Shown: piece by piece, positions 16,853 through 26,277 of the stretch
Layout of the letters: every line of letters starts with the position of its first letter
Position numbering within the stretch: position 1 is the first letter of the stretch
Assembly: GCA_029248745.1 (NCBI GenBank)
Contig: JAQWIT010000010.1
Span: 1-64,000 of the forward strand
Reading direction: 5' to 3'
DNA from: Gammaproteobacteria bacterium
GTDB lineage: Bacteria > Pseudomonadota > Gammaproteobacteria > Nitrosococcales > Methylophagaceae
DNA: 64,000 bases
The notes under the pieces: model-generated
Databases searched by the model: none
Told to the model about the DNA's origin: nothing
What the model saw: the letters and a program-made list of their open reading frames with translations, nothing else
Position numbers and translations under genes: made by a program

Positions 16853-17833
16853 TCACCTATGAATTTGCTGTGCTATTGGCGAGGTAGGCTGATTTTTTGC
16901 TTTAAAAACACTGTAATTGATATAAACAACAGCGAGCAATAATAATGCTGCACCTGTGTTATGTAACAGTGCAAGTGATAACGGCAGCATCATGACTGCT
17001 GTCGCAATACCAATACCAATCTGTAAGAAAGTTAATCCAAGTAAAATATTGGCTTTGGGTTTGAATTGTTCTGTTTTTCTCAGCTGTTTTACGAGTAGTA
17101 AAATGCTGATCAGAACGAATAATGCCATTACACGATGGGTATATTGAATCGTGATGCGTTCTTCAGGGGCGAGCAAACCACCTTCGTAATTACGATCACT
17201 GAATTCCGTGAGGTGGAAAGACTGTGCAATATCCATCGGTGGTAAATAGTGACCATCGCAGGTGGGGAAATCTGTGCAAGCGAGTCCGGAATAGGTACTA
17301 CTCGTCCAACCACCCAACGCGATTTGGCCTGTTAATAAAACCAAAACAAATAACGATAAGAATTTGGGTTTATTGGGGGTGGCAATATCGGGCTCTTTGC
17401 GTAACATCAGTACCATCAGGAATATCGTGGCCAAAATAGACATGCCGCCAAGTAAATGGAGTGTGACAACTTGGGGAAGAAGCTTAAGCGTGACGGTCCA
17501 CATCCCAAAAATGCCTTGGACGATGACAAGGGCAAGTAAAAAACGGCTTAGCCATTTTATCTTCGATGAAACATTAGGGGTACTGTGTACGGCTAGTGCA
17601 ATGATGACGATGATGAACCCTAACGCGGTTGCAACATAGCGATGGATCATTTCCATCCAAGCTTTGCCTTCCTCGACAACATCATGTTCATCGGCACTGG
17701 GCGGGATAATTTGGCCATAACAACCAGGCCAGTCCGGACAGCCTAACCCAGCGTCAAGCAGGCGTGTTAAAGCGCCTAGTGTTACTACGATAAAGGCCAT
17801 TACAAAAGTGAGTTTACATAATTTATAAGTCAC
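16853..17833 (-). CDS. ctaA: Heme A synthase (COX15/CtaA)
   Basis: CtaA oxidises the C8 methyl of heme O to a formyl group, giving heme A for the aa3 oxidase. The 326-residue membrane protein has eight predicted helices in the COX15/CtaA arrangement. It shows the motif 'RLLDAGLGCPDWPGCYGQ' after helix 1, the mirrored 'GLACTDFPTCDG' in the second half, and the paired histidines in 'MIHRYVAT' and 'YTHRVMA' that bind heme. It sits between a SCO-like gene and ctaB, with short spacings on both sides. Confidence 0.97.
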   Translation of the reverse strand: MTYKLCKLTFVMAFIVVTLGALTRLLDAGLGCPDWPGCYGQIIPPSADEHDVVEEGKAWMEMIHRYVATALGFIIVIIALAVHSTPNVSSKIKWLSRFLLALVIVQGIFGMWTVTLKLLPQVVTLHLLGGMSILATIFLMVLMLRKEPDIATPNKPKFLSLFVLVLLTGQIALGGWTSSTYSGLACTDFPTCDGHYLPPMDIAQSFHLTEFSDRNYEGGLLAPEERITIQYTHRVMALFVLISILLLVKQLRKTEQFKPKANILLGLTFLQIGIGIATAVMMLPLSLALLHNTGAALLLLAVVYINYSVFKAKNQPTSPIAQQIHR

Positions 17834-17859
17834 GCTAATTTTTTCCTATGCTTATTGAG

Positions 17860-18468
17860 TTAACCGAGACGTGAGGCTTTTAGGAGCCATTTGATATCTG
17901 ACATTATGTCGCGGCCTGGTAATTCGGGGTCGAAACGTAAGACGAGTATGCCATTGGGATCTATAAAAAAAATACTGTTATCTTGCCAAGGTATTTGGTT
18001 ATCGTTAAACCATTGAAATGCTGCATTGTCGTTTATTTGCGCCATTTTTTTAAATTCTGTTTCCATAGTGATACGTCCAGTTGATTGACTAGCTTGTTCA
18101 CCCGGTTTTTTAAACGCAACGTTAACCGTGAGCTCCGTTGTTTCTCGTCTTGTATCATTGGAGACCCAGACTGTTTGTAAGCGCTCAGCATGTTTGCCCA
18201 TAGATAAATAGAGCTGCTGGGCTCGATAGACTTGCTGTTGGCAGAGATCATTACATTGGTCACTTACAACGACTATGCCCCAGTGACTCTGTTGTGCATC
18301 AATCAATTGTTGCGGCACTACCAAGCCTGATGGCATGAGTTCACCTTTATTTTTGGTCGACCCCGGTAACCCTATTCCAGTAAAAGCCATGTACCATGCG
18401 AGAGCCAACGGTACAATGGTAATTAACCAAATTGAATTAATTAACCAATTCTTTTTCTTTGCGCTCAT
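17860..18468 (-). CDS. SCO-like thioredoxin-fold protein of the oxidase cluster (PA0111 type)
   Basis: The 202-residue protein has one N-terminal membrane anchor (about residues 10-32) and a periplasmic thioredoxin-like domain. 'WGIVVVSDQCNDLCQQQ' carries a C-x3-C pair like the copper-binding CxxxC of SCO proteins, and 'IFFIDPNGILVLRFDPE' matches the SCO/thioredoxin C-terminal strand. In Pseudomonas an equivalent gene sits between surf1 and ctaA. It overlaps the end of surf1 by 32 bases and precedes ctaA by 26. A role in CuA delivery or redox maintenance is inferred; no separate senC/sco gene is present after ctaB here. Confidence 0.8.
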   Translation of the reverse strand: MSAKKKNWLINSIWLITIVPLALAWYMAFTGIGLPGSTKNKGELMPSGLVVPQQLIDAQQSHWGIVVVSDQCNDLCQQQVYRAQQLYLSMGKHAERLQTVWVSNDTRRETTELTVNVAFKKPGEQASQSTGRITMETEFKKMAQINDNAAFQWFNDNQIPWQDNSIFFIDPNGILVLRFDPELPGRDIMSDIKWLLKASRLG

Positions 18469-19168
18469 TTTCTTTGTACTCTTTTCGAGAGAAAACTATA
18501 AAACTGATGATGCCGGCGAGGCCTATTAATAGCCACTGGATGGCATAACCAATGTGCATGTAGTATTTATTTTCTATTTTTATCGGTGCAGGGATGAGCT
18601 GACCGACTTGGTTTTCTGCATAGAGTACGAAAGGAGATAATTCATTCTCTATATGTCTGTTAAGCAGCGGTATATCTATTTGCTGCATGAGCTTAGGCCA
18701 CTTTGGATCTAACTCTGCTTCTTGTAACATAAAGCCTGCTTGAGGCTTTTTAATTAGACCCTGGACTTCAATGAAGTTAGGTAAGGGCATTTGTAAGACT
18801 AATTTTTTTTGTTTTGGTTGCCAACCAAGGTTAACTAAAACTAAAAACTTTTTTGTTTGCACTTCTGCAAGTACATGCCAACCATTCTGCCCTTGAAAAG
18901 TCCTATTATCGAGAAAGTAGTGGTTTTTAACCTGCCCAGAAAAAGTCACTTTTTGATAGGCTTCAGGGGAGGCTGATAATACAGATTCAGGTCTTGATTC
19001 TTGCGTCTCATAGTCATGATAAAGTGCATCGGCAAGTTGGGCACGTTGCCATTGCCAGTAGGAAAGGCTAGAACAGACTATTAAAGCAAAACAAGCGAAG
19101 AGCAAAAAAGGGATTTGGACTGATATTTTCCAATTAAAGAATGACCAGATGAATCGATTTTTTGCCAC
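18437..19168 (-). CDS. SURF1 family cytochrome oxidase assembly protein
   Basis: SURF1 (Shy1) helps insert heme A into subunit I. The protein has the usual two-helix topology, an N-terminal helix ('PFLLFACFALIVCSSLSYWQWQR' split at residue 20 or so) and a C-terminal helix ('WLLIGLAGIISFIVFSRKE'). Between them lie the conserved 'LDNRTFQGQNGWHVL' and 'VLVNLGWQP'. I place the start at GTG (19168-19166) because GAGGAG lies at ideal spacing; an in-frame ATG at 19201 would add eleven residues but has no comparable ribosome-binding site. The end overlaps the SCO-like gene. Confidence 0.88.
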   Translation of the reverse strand: MAKNRFIWSFFNWKISVQIPFLLFACFALIVCSSLSYWQWQRAQLADALYHDYETQESRPESVLSASPEAYQKVTFSGQVKNHYFLDNRTFQGQNGWHVLAEVQTKKFLVLVNLGWQPKQKKLVLQMPLPNFIEVQGLIKKPQAGFMLQEAELDPKWPKLMQQIDIPLLNRHIENELSPFVLYAENQVGQLIPAPIKIENKYYMHIGYAIQWLLIGLAGIISFIVFSRKEYKENERKEKELVN

Positions 19169-19248
19169 TTCGCTTCTCCTCAAATATAGCTCCATATTCA
19201 AGCATTATTTAAGGAACAATATTTCTTTTAATATCGGTTGTTGACCTT

Positions 19249-20142
19249 TTAGAAAACGTAAACAACTAAGAATAGTAATAACCAAACAACATCAACGAAA
19301 TGCCAGTACCAAGAACCTGCTTCAAAAGCGAAGTGGTTATCTGGTGTGAAATGACCTTTCATGACACGTATGAGCAACACAATTAGAATAATTGTTCCGA
19401 GTGTTACATGGAAGCCATGAAAGCCAGTTAGTAAGAAGAATGTTGCACCGTAGATACCTGAATTCAGTGTTAAGTCTAAGTTAGTATAGGCTTCTACATA
19501 TTCGTAGCCCTGGACGTATAAGAAAATAACAGCTAATGCGATGGTTATAGCAAGCCAAATCTTAATCTTAGCGCGTTCACCATGACGTAAGGCGTGATGA
19601 GCAAAGGTTACTGTTACACTCGACGCTACAAGTAATACAGTATTGAGCAAAGGTAATGTCCATGGGTTCATTACTTCTTTGATAGGTTGGAACATTTCTG
19701 GATTTGGTGGCGTCAATAATGGCCATGTCGCTTCAAAATTAGGCCATAACATGTTTGCGAGACCTTTATCACCTTCGCCACCTAACCAAGGCACCGAGAA
19801 AGCGCGTGCGTAGTAAAGGGCGCCGAAGAAGGCTAAGAAGAACATGACTTCAGAAAAAATAAACCATGTCATGCCGTAGCGGAATGAAAGGTCAACTTGT
19901 GGTGAATAAGCACCACGACGTGATTCTGAGATTACATTACCAAACCAACCGAATAACATGACTATAAGAATGGCCATACCTGAGTACATGATGGTTGAAC
20001 TGCTTTGCGATGCATGGTCAGCTGTTTGAAGATCGACCAAGGTTAACCCAGTACCGCCTAACATTAAGAACATGGCAATAGCACCAACAATTGGCCATAT
20101 GCTTTGATCTGGGACGTAATATGAGTTTGAAGAATGTTCCAT
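19249..20142 (-). CDS. coxC: Cytochrome c oxidase subunit III
   Basis: Subunit III of the aa3 heme-copper oxidase, in the inner membrane. The 297-residue protein has seven predicted helices with the family stretches 'GMTWFIFSEVMFFLAFFGALYYAR', broken by loops, 'VTFAHHALRHG', 'GFHGFHVTLG' and the C-terminal 'GSWYWHFVDVVWLLLFLVVYV'. It follows cox11 with a one-base overlap. In related bacteria a small DUF2909 membrane gene sits between coxC and surf1; only about 80 bases are available here, so that gene is missing. Confidence 0.97.
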   Translation of the reverse strand: MEHSSNSYYVPDQSIWPIVGAIAMFLMLGGTGLTLVDLQTADHASQSSSTIMYSGMAILIVMLFGWFGNVISESRRGAYSPQVDLSFRYGMTWFIFSEVMFFLAFFGALYYARAFSVPWLGGEGDKGLANMLWPNFEATWPLLTPPNPEMFQPIKEVMNPWTLPLLNTVLLVASSVTVTFAHHALRHGERAKIKIWLAITIALAVIFLYVQGYEYVEAYTNLDLTLNSGIYGATFFLLTGFHGFHVTLGTIILIVLLIRVMKGHFTPDNHFAFEAGSWYWHFVDVVWLLLFLVVYVF

Positions 20143-20702
20143 TAATTATCTACCTTTTTAACTTTATGTGGGTCACTTGCTGGTGCAGTTGAATTTGTAA
20201 TATCAAATAATGTATATGACAGTGTGATTTTATCGATGCCTTCAGGCAATTCTGGGTCAACAACGAAAGTGAGAGGCATATCTACAGCTTGGCCTGCTTC
20301 TAAGGGTTGTTGCTCAAAACAAAAACATTCAATCTTATGCAAATATTCAGCAGCAGCAGATGGTGAAACACTCGGTACTGCTTGAGCCACAGCAGCTGTA
20401 TTGTATGTGTTTCTTACACGATATGTTGTGTCTTTTCTTTCTCCAGTTGCAACTTTCATTTGAACATCATTTGGCTTGAACTCCCATGGCAAATTATCGT
20501 TTTTATTGACAATAAATTGCATGGTGACCTGTCTAGATTGGATGTTTTCACCACTGGCCAGCTCGCCTTCATATTGACCAGCAGTTTTACCATTTAAACC
20601 AGTTATTTCGCAAAAAACATCGTACAGAGGAACTAGCGCAAAGCCGAAACCGAACATTAATACGACTAATACGACTAGCCCTCTGGGGGTTGATAAATTC
20701 AT
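20142..20702 (-). CDS. Cytochrome c oxidase assembly protein Cox11 (CtaG)
   Basis: Cox11 delivers copper to the CuB site of subunit I. The 186-residue protein has one N-terminal membrane helix and a periplasmic immunoglobulin-like domain. The copper-binding 'IECFCFEQQPL' motif with its Cys-x-Cys pair is at about residues 122-132, and 'PLYDVFCEITGLNGKT' follows the membrane anchor. Overlap of single bases with both coxA and coxC shows tight coupling within the operon. The name CtaG is also used for an unrelated family in Gram-positives. Confidence 0.96.
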   Translation of the reverse strand: MNLSTPRGLVVLVVLMFGFGFALVPLYDVFCEITGLNGKTAGQYEGELASGENIQSRQVTMQFIVNKNDNLPWEFKPNDVQMKVATGERKDTTYRVRNTYNTAAVAQAVPSVSPSAAAEYLHKIECFCFEQQPLEAGQAVDMPLTFVVDPELPEGIDKITLSYTLFDITNSTAPASDPHKVKKVDN

Positions 20703-22297
20703 TATTTATGCTCAATCACCGGTGGTGTAGTGAACGTATGGTACGGAAGTGGTGTTGGTAATGTCCACTCCAGACCTTCTGCTGATTCCCAAGGTACTTG
20801 TGCTGCTTCTTTACCACTACGTACTGTTTTAATAACAAGGTATACGAAGACTAATTGTGATGTACCGAATAGGAAAGCACCCATACTTGCCATCATGTTA
20901 AAGTCTGCGAATTGTAGTGCGTAATCAGGAATACGACGAGGCATGCCCGCTAGGCCAACAAAGTGCATTGGGAAAAAGGTTAGGTTTAAGCCAACAAAGG
21001 ATAGCCAGAAGTGCATTTTACCTAATGACTCATCATACATTTTTCCTGTCCATTTCGGTAACCAGTAGTAAACACCGGCTACGATACCAAAGACGGCACC
21101 TGGGACTAATACATAGTGGAAATGGGCGACAACAAAGTAAGTATCTTGATATTGGAAGTCAACAGGAGCAATTGCAAGCATAATGCCTGAGAACCCGCCT
21201 ACAGTAAATAGCACAACAAAAGCAACAGCAAACAACATGGGCGTTTCAAAGGTCAGTGACCCTTTAAACATCGTTGCTACCCAGTTGAAGACTTTTACGC
21301 CTGTTGGGACAGCAATTAACATGGTTGCATACATGAAGAATAGTTGACCACCAATCGGCATACCAACTGTAAACATGTGATGAGCCCATACGACGAATGA
21401 CAACAAAGCAATTGCGATAAGGGCATAGACCATTGAGTGGTAACCGAACAGCTTTTTACGTGAGAATGTAGGGATGATTTCTGATACAACACCAAATGCT
21501 GGCAAGATCATGATATAGACTTCAGGGTGACCGAAGAACCAGAAAATATGTTGGAAAAGAACTGGGTCACCACCACCGGCAGCACTAAAGAAACTTGTCG
21601 CAAAATGGATGTCCATTAACATCATCGTTACTACGGCAGCAAGTACAGGCATAACAGCCACTAGCAAGAATGCTGTAATCAGCCACGACCATGCAAACAT
21701 AGGCATTTGCATTAAGCCCATGCCAGGTGCACGCATATTAAATAGTGTGACGATAATGTTCATCGCACCCATGATTGATGAGATGCCCATCATATGAATT
21801 GCAAAGATGAAGAACGTTACGCTTGGTGGTGCGTATGTAGTAGAGAGTGGGGCATAGAATGTCCAACCGAAGCCTGGGGCACCGCCTTCCATAAATAATG
21901 TAGATAACAACATTGTGAATGCAAAAGGAAGGATCCAGAAGCTCCAGTTATTCATACGTGGGAGAGCCATATCAGGCGCACCCACCATGAGGGGGATCTG
22001 CCAGTTGGCCAAGCCAACGAACCCTGGCATAACTGCCCCGAACACCATGATGAGTCCATGCATGGTCGTCATTTGGTTAAAGAAGCCTGGGTCAACAAGC
22101 TGCATACCCGGTTGGAATAACTCTGCCCTGATGACAAAAGCCATCATGCCGCCAATTAAGAACATGACTAAGCTGAAGATAAGGTACATCGTACCAATAT
22201 CTTTGTGATTCGTAGTAAAGACCCATCTTAGGAAACCCTTAGCAGGCCCGTGTTCGTGATGATCGTGGTCGTCTAGTGTTAATGTTTGTTCGCTCAT
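20702..22297 (-). CDS. coxA: Cytochrome c oxidase subunit I
   Basis: The catalytic subunit of the aa3-type oxidase reduces oxygen to water and pumps protons. The 531-residue protein has twelve predicted helices. Key sites are visible: the low-spin heme histidine in '[12 protein letters not shown]', the CuB and Tyr-crosslink motif '[14 protein letters not shown]', the paired CuB histidines in '[11 protein letters not shown]', and the heme a/a3 histidines in '[12 protein letters not shown]'. The N-terminus is histidine-rich (DDHDHHEHG). It follows coxB by ten bases and overlaps cox11 by one. Confidence 0.98.
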   Translation of the reverse strand: MSEQTLTLDDHDHHEHGPAKGFLRWVFTTNHKDIGTMYLIFSLVMFLIGGMMAFVIRAELFQPGMQLVDPGFFNQMTTMHGLIMVFGAVMPGFVGLANWQIPLMVGAPDMALPRMNNWSFWILPFAFTMLLSTLFMEGGAPGFGWTFYAPLSTTYAPPSVTFFIFAIHMMGISSIMGAMNIIVTLFNMRAPGMGLMQMPMFAWSWLITAFLLVAVMPVLAAVVTMMLMDIHFATSFFSAAGGGDPVLFQHIFWFFGHPEVYIMILPAFGVVSEIIPTFSRKKLFGYHSMVYALIAIALLSFVVWAHHMFTVGMPIGGQLFFMYATMLIAVPTGVKVFNWVATMFKGSLTFETPMLFAVAFVVLFTVGGFSGIMLAIAPVDFQYQDTYFVVAHFHYVLVPGAVFGIVAGVYYWLPKWTGKMYDESLGKMHFWLSFVGLNLTFFPMHFVGLAGMPRRIPDYALQFADFNMMASMGAFLFGTSQLVFVYLVIKTVRSGKEAAQVPWESAEGLEWTLPTPLPYHTFTTPPVIEHK

Positions 22298-22307
22298 GAT
22301 GGCCTCT

Positions 22308-23426
22308 CTATTTGCTCATGTATGCTTTGACATCAGCAGGTGAAATCACTTCACCCGTTTTGTTATCCCATGTATTTCGCTTATATGTGATAACAGCTGC
22401 TAATTCGACTGCAGAAAGTTGTTTACCGTATGCTGCCATCGCTGAACCAGGCACACCGTTGACCATGATATCCATATGTTTTTCGATATCACCGAGCACA
22501 ACGTCATTACCATTTAGTGCTGGGAAGGCAGGCGGTAGGCCTGAGCCATCAACCATATGACATCCTGCACAGTTCTTTTGATAGACCGTTTCACCTTTGG
22601 CAACAAGATCTTCAATCGACCATTCTTGGTTTGCTGCAGCAGCTACTGCTTGTGCAGTCGCTTTTTGCTCGGATATCCAGATATCGTAATCTGCTTGTGT
22701 GACTGCCTTGACAACGATAGGCATAAAGCCATGGTCTTTACCACATAATTCTGCACATTGGCCACGATAAGTGCCGACTTCGTTAATGCGAGTCCATGAT
22801 TCGTTGATGAAGCCTGGGATAGCGTCTTTTTTGACAGCCAGTTCTGGCACCCACCAAGCGTGGATTACATCATTAGCTGTAAACAGAAAACGAACTTTCT
22901 TATTGATTGGAACGACAAGTTCGTTGTCAACTTCGAGTAAGTAATTTGGGTTTTTTTCCTGCTCGTTTGCGATTTCTACTTTTGGTGTAGTCATGGTGCT
23001 GAAGAAATCGATATCTTCATTTAAGTATTTGTACTGCCATTTACACTGGTAACCAGTGACTTGTATATCGATATCAGATTCACTTGAATCGTACATATCT
23101 ATCAAAACAGATGTTGAAGGAACCGCCATACCAATTAGAATGAGAAAGGGGATAACGGTCCAGATGACTTCGACGGTTGTACTTTCATGGAACTGGGCAG
23201 CTTTAGCACCTTGAGATTTGCGGTGGTAAATGATTGACCAGAACATGACACCAAAAACAACGACCCCGATAGCTACACATATCCATAGGATAAGCATGTG
23301 TAAATCGTAGACGGTGTTACTCGTATCGGTTACCCCTCTCGGCATGTTTAGTTCCCATGCAGCGTACACGCTACTAGGAATTAGGAACGCAAGAGTTATA
23401 CAAAACTGATGCAGGAATCGTTGCAT
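22308..23426 (-). CDS. coxB: Cytochrome c oxidase subunit II with C-terminal cytochrome c domain
   Basis: Subunit II accepts electrons and passes them through CuA to subunit I. The 372-residue protein starts with a signal peptide (cleavage likely after 'SVYAA'), then two membrane helices and the CuA cupredoxin domain. The CuA ligands are visible in 'VIHAWWVPE' and '[15 protein letters not shown]'. After the CuA domain comes an extra cytochrome c domain with '[14 protein letters not shown]' and a distal methionine region, so this is a caa3-like fusion also known from pseudomonads. It is the first gene of the cluster, and AAGGA lies eight bases before the ATG. Confidence 0.97.
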   Translation of the reverse strand: MQRFLHQFCITLAFLIPSSVYAAWELNMPRGVTDTSNTVYDLHMLILWICVAIGVVVFGVMFWSIIYHRKSQGAKAAQFHESTTVEVIWTVIPFLILIGMAVPSTSVLIDMYDSSESDIDIQVTGYQCKWQYKYLNEDIDFFSTMTTPKVEIANEQEKNPNYLLEVDNELVVPINKKVRFLFTANDVIHAWWVPELAVKKDAIPGFINESWTRINEVGTYRGQCAELCGKDHGFMPIVVKAVTQADYDIWISEQKATAQAVAAAANQEWSIEDLVAKGETVYQKNCAGCHMVDGSGLPPAFPALNGNDVVLGDIEKHMDIMVNGVPGSAMAAYGKQLSAVELAAVITYKRNTWDNKTGEVISPADVKAYMSK

Positions 23427-23956
23427 GAATAGTTTTCCTTAGATTTCGTCATGCCCACTCTTTAGTCTAAAGGTAGGCAACTTCTTAAATATAGATTTTA
23501 ATGAGTCCACTCTGAGATGCATTTACCTTAGATGGACCGGGCGTTTAACAGGGCGCATTATATAGGATCATTTGTTGTTGGTCATGTGTTTTTTGTTAAT
23601 TTTTTTGGGTTGCATAATTATTTGTTTGTCGTTAACGGATCTTAAAAAAAATTGTTTTTCTGTTAAAAAATTTATAGATATCAATGTATTGAACCATTAC
23701 CTTTATCTAGACATTTGATTATATCCTCGTGTTTTAATGCCATTTAAGTGGCTGATCTAACTTAACATTATAATACCATATTAATTTTGTGGTATTTGTT
23801 GTTTTTTTATGGGTTTGGTACATATTTCGTTGTCCAATCTGTGTTTATTGTCTGTATGACTCATTTCTGTTGCATAAGTTTCACTGTTTTGTGTCATGAT
23901 TTGTAGTAATTTCGGCAAGGTATGAAACGTAAACATTAATGTCTTTGGGATGATAA
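23427..23956. other. 530-base AT-rich divergent region between coxB and the symporter gene
   Basis: No gene is recognisable. A TATAAT on the minus strand (complement of 23558-23563) could serve the cox operon, with only a weak -35 match. A perfect palindrome TTTAGTCTAAA occupies 23461-23471, inside the coxB leader. A hairpin TAATACCA/TGGTATT (about 23771-23796) followed by T-rich sequence lies closer to the symporter gene and could be an attenuator or operator. Confidence 0.4.
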
Positions 23957-25246
23957 ATGAGTTTGACAATTAAAGTACTTTTAGGGGTTTTACTGGGTAT
24001 TATGCTCGGACTGACAATTAATCTAATGGGCCTCAATACCAGTGGCTATTGGGTTAAGGAATACATCGTTGATGGATTGTTTTTAGTTGTCGGGAAGATG
24101 TTCATTAACGGACTTAAAATGTTAGTTGTTCCCTTGGTATTTTTTTCTTTAATTTGTGGTGTTTGTGGGATAGGGAATATCAATACACTAGGTCGTGTTG
24201 GTGGAAAAGCATTTTTACTATATTTAATGACAACAGCGATTGCCATTGTTGTCGCTATCACTATTTCAGTTAGCGCTGGGTTGGGTGATGGGATGGTTAT
24301 TGAATCTGAGTCTGGTTTTTCTGCAAAGCCAACCCCGCCTTTGACAGATGTGCTGATTAATATTATTCCTTCAAACCCTATTCAGGCCATGGCAAATGGC
24401 GATATGTTGCCATTGATATTTTTTGCAATTTTATTGGGGATTAGCATTTTATTGGTGGGAGAAAAAGCAAAGCCTTTTATTCAGGCGGCAGAAATTGCTA
24501 ATGAAATTATGATGAAAATGGTGATGGTTGTGATGGCCGTTGCCCCATATGCTGTTTTTGTTTTGATTAGTCGATCGATTGCAGAGTTGGGTTTAGATTT
24601 GTTAAGCCAATTAGCTGGCTATGTGTTGGTTCTGGTCGGAGCTTTGTTTTTTCATTTATTTGTGACGTTGATGGTTGTTTTGAAATTATTTTCAGGCCTA
24701 AATTTACGCACTTTCTTACGTAAGGTAAGAGGGGCCCAAGTTTTTGCTTTTAGTACAGCGAGTTCGAATGCCACTATTCCGGTGACTTTACACGCTGTGA
24801 TTCAGCGATTAGGGGTTAACAATTCAGTTGCGTCATTCACGGTTCCTTTTGGGGCGACCATCAATATGGATGGTACGGCTATCATGCAGGGTGTTGCAAC
24901 GGTCTTTATTGCAAATTTATATGGTGTTGAGCTTGGAATGGCCGGTTATTTGACGGTGATTATGATGTCTGTTTTAGCGTCAATTGGTACAGCAGGAGTG
25001 CCTGGTGTTGGATTGATTATGTTATCAATGGTGTTCACTCAAGTTGGCTTACCTGAGGAGGGGATTGGTTTGATATTGGGTGTTGATCGTTTGATGGACA
25101 TGATTCGAACTTCAGTAAATGTAACAGGGGATGCTGTTGTGAGTACGATTGTTGCTAAAAGTGAAGATAGCTTGGATATGGCTTTGTATGATGATTTTTA
25201 TACGGGCGCTGTTGATACAAGTGATTTACACATTGGATCAAAATAA
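23957..25246 (+). CDS. Dicarboxylate/amino acid:cation symporter (GltP/DctA family)
   Basis: A 429-residue inner-membrane transporter of the SLC1-like DAACS family, importing glutamate/aspartate or C4-dicarboxylates with protons or sodium. The serine-rich re-entrant hairpin appears as 'FSTASSNATIPVTL', the family signature as 'FGATINMDGTAIMQG', and the second hairpin as 'ASIGTAGVPGVG'. Near the C-terminus 'GVDRLMDMIRTSVNVTGDAV' supplies the substrate-binding Asp/Arg/Asn region. Whether it prefers amino acids or dicarboxylates cannot be fixed by eye. It is a single gene ending in a probable terminator and converging on galU. Confidence 0.94.
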   Translation: MSLTIKVLLGVLLGIMLGLTINLMGLNTSGYWVKEYIVDGLFLVVGKMFINGLKMLVVPLVFFSLICGVCGIGNINTLGRVGGKAFLLYLMTTAIAIVVAITISVSAGLGDGMVIESESGFSAKPTPPLTDVLINIIPSNPIQAMANGDMLPLIFFAILLGISILLVGEKAKPFIQAAEIANEIMMKMVMVVMAVAPYAVFVLISRSIAELGLDLLSQLAGYVLVLVGALFFHLFVTLMVVLKLFSGLNLRTFLRKVRGAQVFAFSTASSNATIPVTLHAVIQRLGVNNSVASFTVPFGATINMDGTAIMQGVATVFIANLYGVELGMAGYLTVIMMSVLASIGTAGVPGVGLIMLSMVFTQVGLPEEGIGLILGVDRLMDMIRTSVNVTGDAVVSTIVAKSEDSLDMALYDDFYTGAVDTSDLHIGSK

Positions 25247-25278
25247 AGGTCCTATTGAATAAACAATAGAGCTTTTTG
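25245..25278 (+). terminator. Terminator after the symporter gene
   Basis: The stem CTATTG (25252-25257) and CAATAG (25264-25269), extended by AAAG and CTTT, is followed by a T-run. It overlaps the stop codon of the symporter gene. Confidence 0.6.
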
Positions 25279-25297
25279 TTTTGGCAGCTTGGCGTAA

Positions 25298-26149
25298 TTA
25301 ATCAGAGTAGTGGTTTTCGTAATAGTAATTGGTTGCTTCAACAAAGCCTTCTATGCTGCCACAATCAAACCTTTGTCCCTTGAACTTAACAGCGAGTACT
25401 TGTCGGTTTTGGGCTAATTGCTTCAAAGCGTCAGTAATTTGAACTTCGCCGTTGGCACCGGGAGCGGTTTGCTTGAGGTAGCCAAAGATCTCGGGCGTTA
25501 AAATATAACGACCAATTATGGCCATGTTGGTCGGAGCATCTTCAGGTTTTGGTTTTTCAACCATATCATTAACTTGGTAAATACCTGGGGCAATTTCATC
25601 GCCAGAGATAATACCGTAGCTAGCCGTATCTTCTTTGGGCACTTCTTCGATAGCGATAACGCTACACTGATAGCGTTCATAAAGTTCAGCTAGTTGTGCC
25701 AGTGCGCGCTTCTCGTCGCTGTCTGTAGGAGCAGCGCAGAGATCGTCAGCTAATATAACTGCGAAGGTTTCAGCCCCAATCATGGGCTCACCCGTTAAAA
25801 TAGCGTGACCAAGCCCTAACATTTCTCTCTGTCGCATAAAAACAAAATCGCAGCTATCCATGACTTGTCTGATGTCATCGAGGTGACTTTCTTTTGAAGT
25901 GCCAAAAATTTGGTGTTCAAGTTCAAAGCTAGTATCAAAATGATCTGCTATGGCACGTTTACCTCGACCGGTAATAAAACCAATCTGTGTCATCCCTGCT
26001 TCCATTGCCTCTTCAACCCCATATTGGATAAGGGGTTTATTCACAATCGGGAGCATTTCTTTGGGCATGGCTTTAGTAGCTGGCAAGAATCTTGTACCGT
26101 AACCAGCAGCTGGAAATAAACATTTACGAATAGTCGGGGCTTTTGCCAT
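25298..26149 (-). CDS. galU: UTP-glucose-1-phosphate uridylyltransferase
   Basis: GalU makes UDP-glucose for envelope polysaccharides. The 283-residue protein shows the nucleotidyltransferase start 'FPAAGYGTRFLPATKAMPKEMLP' (split here at the lysine), the base-binding 'QYGVEEA', 'FAVILADDL' with the metal-site aspartate, and 'MVEKPKPEDAPTN'. Length and motifs match bacterial GalU. It is divergent from a truncated manC, so the two sugar-nucleotide genes once shared a control region that still contains two strong palindromes. Confidence 0.97.
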   Translation of the reverse strand: MAKAPTIRKCLFPAAGYGTRFLPATKAMPKEMLPIVNKPLIQYGVEEAMEAGMTQIGFITGRGKRAIADHFDTSFELEHQIFGTSKESHLDDIRQVMDSCDFVFMRQREMLGLGHAILTGEPMIGAETFAVILADDLCAAPTDSDEKRALAQLAELYERYQCSVIAIEEVPKEDTASYGIISGDEIAPGIYQVNDMVEKPKPEDAPTNMAIIGRYILTPEIFGYLKQTAPGANGEVQITDALKQLAQNRQVLAVKFKGQRFDCGSIEGFVEATNYYYENHYSD

Positions 26150-26184
26150 GGTGAACCTGTTCCTTAGTTTGAAGAATTGAGATC

Positions 26185-26209
26185 AATACCGGTATTACCT
26201 TGTCAAGGT
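26185..26209. promoter_or_regulatory. Two adjacent palindromes in the galU/manC divergent region
   Basis: A perfect 12-base palindrome AATACCGGTATT (26185-26196) is directly followed by ACCTTGTCAAGGT (26197-26209), palindromic around its central T. A TATAAT follows at 26217-26222. They look like operator sites or a short stem pair, but no regulator is known. Confidence 0.4.
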
Positions 26210-26277
26210 TAGTGGCTATAATAGCGGGACTTTAAAAGGCTGTAAAAGCAAAACAAACAATAGATGAAGGTTGGTTC

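Noticed and set aside
18437-19201. surf1 starting at ATG 19201
   Set aside because: The GTG at 19168 has a GAGGAG at ideal spacing and gives a start just before the usual N-terminal anchor; the ATG lacks a ribosome-binding site. The longer form is not excluded.
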